From: Clostridiaceae bacterium
GTDB lineage: Bacteria > Bacillota > Clostridia > Oscillospirales > Acutalibacteraceae
Assembly: GCA_016292455.1 (NCBI GenBank)
Contig: JAEDIL010000044.1
Span: 1-14,436 of the forward strand
Reading direction: 5' to 3'
DNA: 14,436 bases
Position 1 is the first letter of the stretch, and every line of letters starts with the position of its first letter. Positions 7,696 through 12,755 of the stretch are shown in pieces. Both the position numbers and the translations under genes were made by a program. The notes under the pieces are model-generated. The model saw nothing but the letters and a program-made list of their open reading frames with translations. It had not been told where the DNA came from and searched no databases.

Positions 7696-8525
7696 ATGAT
7701 TTTGGCAGACAGTAAATTGTGCACAGGATGCACCGCTTCGCGGTTCAAAATATGCGCAAAGCGAATTGGGTGAAAGTTTTTCTTCAATTCGCAAAAGGCT
7801 GAAAAACGGTCAGTCTGTTCTGTTTTCCGGAACGCCCTGTCAGATTGCCGGACTTAAAGCATTTTGAAGCATGACTACGAAAACCTTTTTTGCGTTGACC
7901 TTGTTTGCCATGGAGTACCATCCCCCATGGTGTGGGAAAAATATGTGCGGTACCGCGCCGCTTCGGACTGTAACGGTGTTATGCCGCAATCCGTCAATCT
8001 GCGCTGCAAAAGCAGCGGCTGGAGCCGATATTCCTACTCGGTTGATTTTTCATACGGAAACTCAATGCGCTACCTGCGGAAAAACGGAGATGATCCGTTT
8101 ATGAAGCTGTTTGTCAATGACTACATTCTGAGAGAATCCTGCGGCTTCTGCCGCGAGAAAGGTTACAACAGAAAGAGCGATATTACATTGGCGATTTCTG
8201 GGGAATCCGGGACATTGCCCCTGAAATGGACGACAACCGCGGAACATCATTGTTGCTGACACATTCAAAAAAAGGTGAAAGTCTGCTTAAACCGGTCAGA
8301 GACCGGATTGAAATCAAGCAAGTCAGCCCGGAAGAAACCAGCCGTATGAATCCGGCAATGCTTCATTCGGCGATTCACAAAAAAGAAAGGAAAGCTATAC
8401 TTGATTCCATAGCTCAGGGCGGTTTTAATCCCACATATCTGCCGGACAACGGACAGACTGACCCGGTTCCGGGAATCAGGCACAAAGTAAAAGCCTTGAT
8501 ACGAAAGTTTTCAAGAAAGCAATAA
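7696..8525 (+). pseudogene. Broken coenzyme F420 hydrogenase/dehydrogenase beta-subunit family gene
   Basis: A decayed flavin/iron-sulfur oxidoreductase of the F420 hydrogenase/dehydrogenase beta-subunit family found in many polysaccharide loci. The original start survives: GGTGA at 7685-7689, then MILADSKLCTGCTA, the start of the first ferredoxin-type cluster. At about 7733-7738 the reading jumps frame straight to LRGSKYAQSELGESF, LFSGTPCQIAGLKAF, which is normally more than 100 residues further on, so the remaining cluster cysteines are gone. A missing T near 7862-7865 creates a TGA; the next frame reads KHDYENLFCVDLVCHGVPSP. A missing G near 8190-8193 breaks it again; the third frame continues DFWGIRDIAPEMDDNRGTS and ends at TAA 8523-8525 after a basic tail. 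In full members, flavin and two 4Fe-4S clusters would be bound; this copy cannot make a working protein. Confidence 0.88.
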
Positions 8526-8539
8526 TCACTCTGTCTTCC

Positions 8540-8593
8540 AAAAAGGACTATCGCGTTCAGATGCCGGTCGTCGGACGTGATAGTTTTTCTTTT
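8540..8593 (+). terminator. Rho-independent terminator ending the polysaccharide operon
   Basis: A ten-base stem, ACTATCGCGT (8547-8556) with ACGTGATAGT (8575-8584), pairs fully in RNA if one G-U pair is allowed. It is preceded by AAAAAGG and followed by TTTTCTTTT (8585-8593); the flanking A and T tracts can lengthen the stem. The loop is about 18 bases. It sits 14 bases after the stop of the broken gene and before the next promoter, which is where an operon terminator is expected. Confidence 0.8.
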
Positions 8594-8651
8594 GGTCAAA
8601 AGCATGAGATAAAATGCTCAGGAAAGCCATACCGCTATGTGAGTTCAGCTA

Positions 8652-8680
8652 TTGAATTTCAGACATAAATGAAGTATAAT
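8652..8680 (+). promoter_or_regulatory. Sigma-A (housekeeping) promoter of the second operon
   Basis: A -35 element TTGAAT (8652-8657; consensus TTGACA) and a perfect -10 element TATAAT (8675-8680) are separated by exactly 17 bases. Transcription would begin near 8687, giving a leader of only about 24 bases before the ATG at 8711. No operator-like inverted repeat overlaps it, so expression may be constitutive (inference). Confidence 0.8.
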
Positions 8681-8697
8681 TAAGCGATTTCATAAAT

Positions 8698-8702
8698 GGG
8701 AG
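8698..8702 (+). promoter_or_regulatory. Ribosome binding site that decides the phosphatase start
   Basis: GGGAG lies eight bases before the ATG at 8711. An alternative in-frame ATG at 8696 overlaps this site and has no good ribosome binding site of its own, so 8711 is preferred; it also gives the usual short N-terminus before the RHG motif. Confidence 0.7.
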
Positions 8703-8710
8703 TGCCTATA

Positions 8711-9439
8711 ATGAAAACTTATTCTTTACATATTATCCGCCACGGACTGACCGAGGGCAATCTTCAAGGACTATATATCGGTCATACCGATATGCCGCTT
8801 TGCCGCGAGGGAAAAGAACAGCTTCGTCAGATGAAAAAAGAGTATGAATATCCCGAAAGCTCCTTTGTTTTTTCAAGTCCGCTCAAACGCTGCCTTGAAA
8901 CTGCGGATATTCTTTATCACGGAGTGAATCCTATTGTTATTGACGGTCTGATTGAATATAACTTCGGCTCATTCGACGGCAAGGACGCCGCCGAGCTGCA
9001 CGAAAAGCACCCGCTTTTTGATTCGTGGCTTGCCGGTAAAGAGGGCGTTGCTCCTCCGTTCGGCGAAACGAACGAGGACTTTACAAAGCGCGTCTGCCTT
9101 TCGTTCATAAAAATTGTCGATGCGGTTCTCAAAACCGGAACTGACAACGCCGTCATAGTTACCCACGGCGGCGTTATGACAGCCATACTTGCAAATTTCG
9201 GACTTCCCGAAGCTGCCGCACACGAATGGCTCACTCCCGCCGGCTGCGGCTACACAATGAGAATAACTCCCTCGCTCTGGTCGGCAGGCAAAAAGCTTGA
9301 AGTGATTCGCGAAATTCCTCTTGCAGAAGAGAGCGCGGGAAACTACTATGACGGCTGGGATTATTATCCGCAGGACGATGAAAATTTTGACGTTTCCGAA
9401 TATCTTTACGACACAAACGAAGAGGAAGAAAACGAATGA
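8711..9439 (+). CDS. Histidine phosphatase family protein (phosphoglycerate mutase-like)
   Basis: A 242-residue member of the histidine phosphatase superfamily, which removes or moves phosphate groups through a phospho-histidine intermediate. The catalytic core is visible: RHG (10-12, His11 would be phosphorylated), followed by LTEGN, then SSPLKRCLET with Arg60, the acidic E82 in LIEYNFGSFDG, and the second His in VTHGG (His152). The spacing suits small-molecule phosphatases such as CobC-like or PhoE-like enzymes, not true phosphoglycerate mutases. The C-terminus beyond about residue 205 is a lineage-type extension rich in Asp, Glu and Tyr, ending EEEENE. Substrate unknown. The TGA overlaps the YmdB-family start by four bases (ATGA), so the two are translationally coupled. 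It is first in the operon behind the promoter at 8652-8680. Confidence 0.87.
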   Translation: MKTYSLHIIRHGLTEGNLQGLYIGHTDMPLCREGKEQLRQMKKEYEYPESSFVFSSPLKRCLETADILYHGVNPIVIDGLIEYNFGSFDGKDAAELHEKHPLFDSWLAGKEGVAPPFGETNEDFTKRVCLSFIKIVDAVLKTGTDNAVIVTHGGVMTAILANFGLPEAAAHEWLTPAGCGYTMRITPSLWSAGKKLEVIREIPLAEESAGNYYDGWDYYPQDDENFDVSEYLYDTNEEEENE

Positions 9440-10209
9440 ACATTCTTGTTTTGGGCGACGTTGTTTCGCAATGCGGCTGTGAAAAAGTTCGCGCCGCAGT
9501 TCCGGGCTTTAAAAAGCTCAAAAACATTGACCTTTGCATTGCTAACGGAGAAAACTCCGCCAAAGGCAACGGCATTACACCTCAAAGCGCCGATTTCCTT
9601 TTTTCAAGCGGGGTTGACTTCATCACAACGGGCAACCACGCTTTCCGCAGAGCAGAAATGTATGATTATTTTGACGAAAGCGATTTTGTCATCCGTCCGT
9701 ATAACTATCCGTCAGGCGCGCCGGGAAAGGGTATCGGCACAATCGACATGGGAAGAATTCAGGTCGGAGTTCTCAATCTTTCCGGAACAATGTTCATGGA
9801 AAGCCTTGAAAACCCGTTTTATGCCGCCGACAAAGCGCTCGAAGAGCTGAAAGACTGCAGAATCAGGCTTGTTGATTTCCACGCGGAAACAACGAGCGAA
9901 AAACTTGCAATGGGCTATTACCTTGACGGAAAGGTTTCTGCTGTTTTCGGAACGCATACCCACGTTCAGACAAGCGATGAGCGTATTCTTGAAAAAAAGA
10001 CCGGCTATATCACAGACCTTGGAATGTGCGGTCCTCAGGAAAGCGTTCTAGGCGTAAAAAAGGAAATAGTTATAAGAAAATTCAGGACAAATATGCCTGT
10101 GCATTTTGAAACACAGGAAGATCTCCCGTGCGAAATCAACGGCTGCATCTTCTGCATTGATGAAAATAGCGGAAACTGCATTGACATTGAACGCGTCCGC
10201 TTTCATTGA
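9436..10209 (+). CDS. ymdB: YmdB-family metallophosphoesterase
   Basis: A 257-residue calcineurin-like phosphoesterase of the TIGR00282/YmdB type. Bacillus subtilis YmdB hydrolyses 2',3'-cyclic nucleotides and affects RNA levels and biofilm formation. The full metal-binding set is present: Asp8 in LGDVV, Glu39-Asn40 in NGENSAKGNGIT, Asn67-His68 in TTGNHAF, His149 in VDFHAE, and His174/His176 in GTHTHVQT, followed by TDLGMCGP. Length and motif spacing match the family. The usual GNHTWDK is GNHAFRR here, so the residues next to the ligand differ. The family is often found with the RNase Y gene, but here its neighbours are a histidine phosphatase (four-base overlap) and a lipoprotein gene 14 bases downstream. 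It is cytoplasmic; no signal sequence is seen. Confidence 0.9.
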   Translation: MNILVLGDVVSQCGCEKVRAAVPGFKKLKNIDLCIANGENSAKGNGITPQSADFLFSSGVDFITTGNHAFRRAEMYDYFDESDFVIRPYNYPSGAPGKGIGTIDMGRIQVGVLNLSGTMFMESLENPFYAADKALEELKDCRIRLVDFHAETTSEKLAMGYYLDGKVSAVFGTHTHVQTSDERILEKKTGYITDLGMCGPQESVLGVKKEIVIRKFRTNMPVHFETQEDLPCEINGCIFCIDENSGNCIDIERVRFH

Positions 10210-10210
10210 A

Positions 10211-10217
10211 AAGGAGG
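10211..10217 (+). promoter_or_regulatory. Strong ribosome binding site that decides the lipoprotein start
   Basis: A perfect AAGGAGG lies six bases before the ATG at 10224. An in-frame TTG at 10206 would place this site inside the coding region and put extra basic residues before the signal peptide, so 10224 is chosen. Confidence 0.85.
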
Positions 10218-10223
10218 AAAAGA

Positions 10224-11771
10224 ATGAAAAAACTATCCGCACTGCTTCTTTGCCTTTTCCTTTTCTGTGCGGCTTTCTGCGCCTGTGACCGCGGAGTTCC
10301 GCCGCAGACCGACGCAACCGCAGAAACAAACGAAGCCGAAATCGAATCTGCGACCGAAACCGAAACGCAGAATAACGAGGAGCGCCCGGTCACTCTCGGA
10401 ATGTATTCCACGGATTCACTCAATCCGTATAAAACCGGAAGCGAAACCAACAGAAGAATTTCGGCTCTGCTTTATGATTCACTTTTCAGAATCAATGAGA
10501 ACTTTGAGGCCGTACCCTCAATTGCCGAAAACTATGAGCTTGAGGGAAAAAAGCTTACTGTTGCGCTCAGGAACGGACTTTGCTTTTCTGACGGAAACGA
10601 AATCACACCATCAGACGTTGCATATTCTTTTACCCTTGCAAAGAGCAGTCCGCTTTATTCCGCCGGGCTTTCAAACATCGCCTCCTGCACCGACAGCGCG
10701 GATAAGGTGATTTTTACCCTCTCCGTTGAGGATATTTTTGCCGTCAATTGTCTTGACTTTCCGATAATTGAGCGCGGAGACGGAGCAAAGGAATTTCCTG
10801 CCGGCAGCGGACGCTATACCGCGAAAAAGAAAGGCGGAACATACATTCTGACCGCTGCGGAGCAAAGCACAATCGAAGAGGAAATGGAACAAAGCCATAT
10901 TGAGCTTCTGGATCTTGCTCAGCATGAAAATCCGCTCTATCTTCTCCGTACCGGAGTCCTTTCCTGCTATTTTGACGAGGACGGACAAGCCGCCGCCTCA
11001 AAAACGGACGCGAGCGTTGCAAAAGTGAATCTGAACAGCCTTGTTTTCCTCGGCTTCAACAGCGAAAGCGAATACTTTTCAAACCCAAAGCTGCGCCGTG
11101 CGGTTTCCCTTCTTGTTGACAGGCAGGAGATTGCCGCAACCGCTTATGACGCAATGGCGAAGGAAGCCGACTGCGTTTTCAACCCTGATTGGAGCAACTG
11201 TGCCTCATTGCAAAACGCAAAAAGCGCAACAAACGCAGTTGAAGCAGAAACGCTTCTTGAAAAGGAAAACTACATTTACGCTTATTCAAACAACAAATAC
11301 CGCTCGAAGAATTTTGAGTTTTTTGAAATCAGACTTCTTGTGAACAGTGAGAACAAGAGCCGCGTCAAAGCGGCAAAGCTAATCAGAACAAGGCTTGAAA
11401 AAGCCGGAATCAAAGTGAACCTTTCCTCGGTTGATTTCGACTCCTATAAATACGCGCTTGAAAACGGTGACTTTGACCTTTACCTCGGTGAAGTCCGTCT
11501 GAGCGCAAACATGGACTTTACACCTTTCTTTTCAAGCGCAGGAAAGGCTAATTACGGAATCAATCTTTCCTCCTCCGTCTGCGATGCATATTTTGACTTC
11601 AAAAGCGGCAAAATAGACGTATCGACTTTCGTCGGCGTTTTTGACGAGGAGCTTGCTTTTCTGCCGCTTTGCTACCGTGAGGGAGCAATGTATTATTCCA
11701 GAGCGCTCAAATATGAAGGCGCGCCCTGCATGGGTGACATCTTCTCAAACGCTTATTCCTGGAGCTTCTGA
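10224..11771 (+). CDS. Extracellular solute-binding lipoprotein, family 5 (oligopeptide/nickel type)
   Basis: A 515-residue lipoprotein of the OppA/DppA-like solute-binding family (SBP_bac_5). A signal peptide is clear: basic MKK, a hydrophobic core (LSALLLCLFLFCAAF), then Cys21 as the probable lipidated residue. The lipobox (FCAC) is atypical, and Cys19 is an alternative. A Glu/Thr-rich linker (about 28-53) keeps the domain away from the membrane. Family blocks are GMYSTDSLNPYKTG near 60, LYDSLFRINENFEAVPSIAE near 83-102, and LRNGLCFSDGNEITPSDVAY (about 114-133), matching the usual L-R-x-G-V-x-F-x-DG signature. Later LRRAVSLLVDRQEIA is the typical second-lobe helix. No permease or ATPase genes are adjacent, so it may serve a distant transporter or act as a sensor. 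The ligand is unknown. Confidence 0.87.
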   Translation: MKKLSALLLCLFLFCAAFCACDRGVPPQTDATAETNEAEIESATETETQNNEERPVTLGMYSTDSLNPYKTGSETNRRISALLYDSLFRINENFEAVPSIAENYELEGKKLTVALRNGLCFSDGNEITPSDVAYSFTLAKSSPLYSAGLSNIASCTDSADKVIFTLSVEDIFAVNCLDFPIIERGDGAKEFPAGSGRYTAKKKGGTYILTAAEQSTIEEEMEQSHIELLDLAQHENPLYLLRTGVLSCYFDEDGQAAASKTDASVAKVNLNSLVFLGFNSESEYFSNPKLRRAVSLLVDRQEIAATAYDAMAKEADCVFNPDWSNCASLQNAKSATNAVEAETLLEKENYIYAYSNNKYRSKNFEFFEIRLLVNSENKSRVKAAKLIRTRLEKAGIKVNLSSVDFDSYKYALENGDFDLYLGEVRLSANMDFTPFFSSAGKANYGINLSSSVCDAYFDFKSGKIDVSTFVGVFDEELAFLPLCYREGAMYYSRALKYEGAPCMGDIFSNAYSWSF

Positions 11772-11791
11772 AAAACCTTGTCATACATAAG

Positions 11792-11823
11792 TCCGCCGAA
11801 AGAAAAAGTCAACTTTCGGAGGA
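11792..11823 (+). promoter_or_regulatory. Hairpin that buries the ribosome binding site of the DhaL/FakA-like gene
   Basis: CCGAAAG (11796-11802) and CTTTCGG (11813-11819) form seven perfect pairs around a ten-base A-rich loop. After a single G-A mismatch, TCC (11792-11794) pairs with GGA (11821-11823). The ribosome binding site GGAGG (11818-11822), six bases before the ATG at 11829, lies inside the stem. No T run follows, so it is not a terminator. A role in reducing translation is inferred. Confidence 0.55.
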
Positions 11824-11828
11824 AGCGT

Positions 11829-12749
11829 ATGACAAAGAGCGAAAATCTGATCGGCGCAATGCTTTGCGCAAACAACAAGCTGAACGCAAACCGCGCCCGG
11901 CTTGACTCACTCAACGTTTTTCCCGTTCCGGATTCTGACACCGGAACAAACCTTTGCCGGACCTTTAAGGCTGCCGCACTCGCGGTAAAAGGCAACGAGG
12001 CTCTTTCCTGCGAAGAGCTTTTTCAAAAAGCTTCAAAGGCAATGCTGCGTAACGCGCGCGGAAATTCCGGCGTAATTCTTGCCGCACTTTTCAAAGGCTT
12101 TTCAGACCACATTTCAAAAACCGGTCTTGAAAGCGGTTTTCTTTCCGCAGCCTTTGACAGCGCGTTAAAAAATGCCTGTCGCGTTCTCGCCCGACCGGTT
12201 TTCAAAGGAACCGTTCTTTCGGTTGTAATTGCATGCCGGGACGCATTGCTGAAAGAACAGTTCCAGTCGTTGACAGAAGCCGTTTCCTTTCTCGCCCCGG
12301 TCTGCCGTACTGCTCTCGAAAAAACCGGAGAGGAGCTTGAAGAAGCAAAAAATGCCGGCGTTGTTGACTCCGGCGCAGCAGGTTTAACTATAATTATTGA
12401 AGGCTTTGACGCCTTTCTTTCAAGAAAAACTTCTGTTCTGAAAGAAAGCGGTGAACCGCCCCGTCAGGTAATTTTCAAAAAGCGTTCCGCTCCCTCTGAA
12501 ATTGCCTTTGCATACTGCACGGAGTTTCTGATAATCAAAAAGAGCTTTCTTTCCTCTCTCACGCTTGAAAACTCGCTGCGCGCAATCGGCGACAGCGTAA
12601 TCATTGCTGAGGACGAAGATATTATCAAGGTTCACCTGCACACAAACAGTCCCGATCGCGCGCTTGCCGCCGCAATGCGCCACGGCTGGCTGACAGATAT
12701 AAAAATTGACAATATGGCGCTTCAGGTCGGTGAGCGCGAGGGAGAGTGA
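11829..12749 (+). CDS. DhaL-domain (YloV/FakA-like) kinase-type protein lacking the C-terminal domain
   Basis: A 306-residue protein matching the first two domains of YloV/FakA. FakA is the ATP-binding fatty acid kinase that phosphorylates fatty acids held by FakB. The DhaL-type nucleotide domain (about 1-195) has NVFPVPDSDTGTN (29-41) with both metal-binding Asp residues (35, 37), ARGNSGV (76-82) and VVDSGAAG (178-185). The middle domain follows (about 230-306), with YCTEFLI, GDSVII, and IKVHLHTNSPDRAL. The family is normally about 550 residues; the C-terminal DegV-like domain is missing, and recG starts six bases after the stop, with no leftover sequence. The usual DGDTGTN reads DSDTGTN. 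I chose ATG 11829 over an in-frame TTG at 11778 because GGAGG is well spaced and family sequence begins there. Full kinase activity is uncertain. Confidence 0.8.
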   Translation: MTKSENLIGAMLCANNKLNANRARLDSLNVFPVPDSDTGTNLCRTFKAAALAVKGNEALSCEELFQKASKAMLRNARGNSGVILAALFKGFSDHISKTGLESGFLSAAFDSALKNACRVLARPVFKGTVLSVVIACRDALLKEQFQSLTEAVSFLAPVCRTALEKTGEELEEAKNAGVVDSGAAGLTIIIEGFDAFLSRKTSVLKESGEPPRQVIFKKRSAPSEIAFAYCTEFLIIKKSFLSSLTLENSLRAIGDSVIIAEDEDIIKVHLHTNSPDRALAAAMRHGWLTDIKIDNMALQVGEREGE

Positions 12750-12755
12750 AAAGGC

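Noticed and set aside
7864..8259. Apparent separate gene for a 131-residue protein
   Set aside because: It starts at a TTG with no ribosome binding site and reads only the middle segment of the broken F420 hydrogenase beta-like gene, ending at a frameshift.
8226..8525. Apparent separate gene for a 99-residue protein
   Set aside because: Its sequence is the C-terminal third of the same broken gene; the ATG is an internal Met of the family sequence DIAPEMDDNRG.
8603..8623. Small inverted repeat AGCAT/ATGCT between terminator and promoter
   Set aside because: Only five pairs with no T run, too short to support as an operator or terminator.
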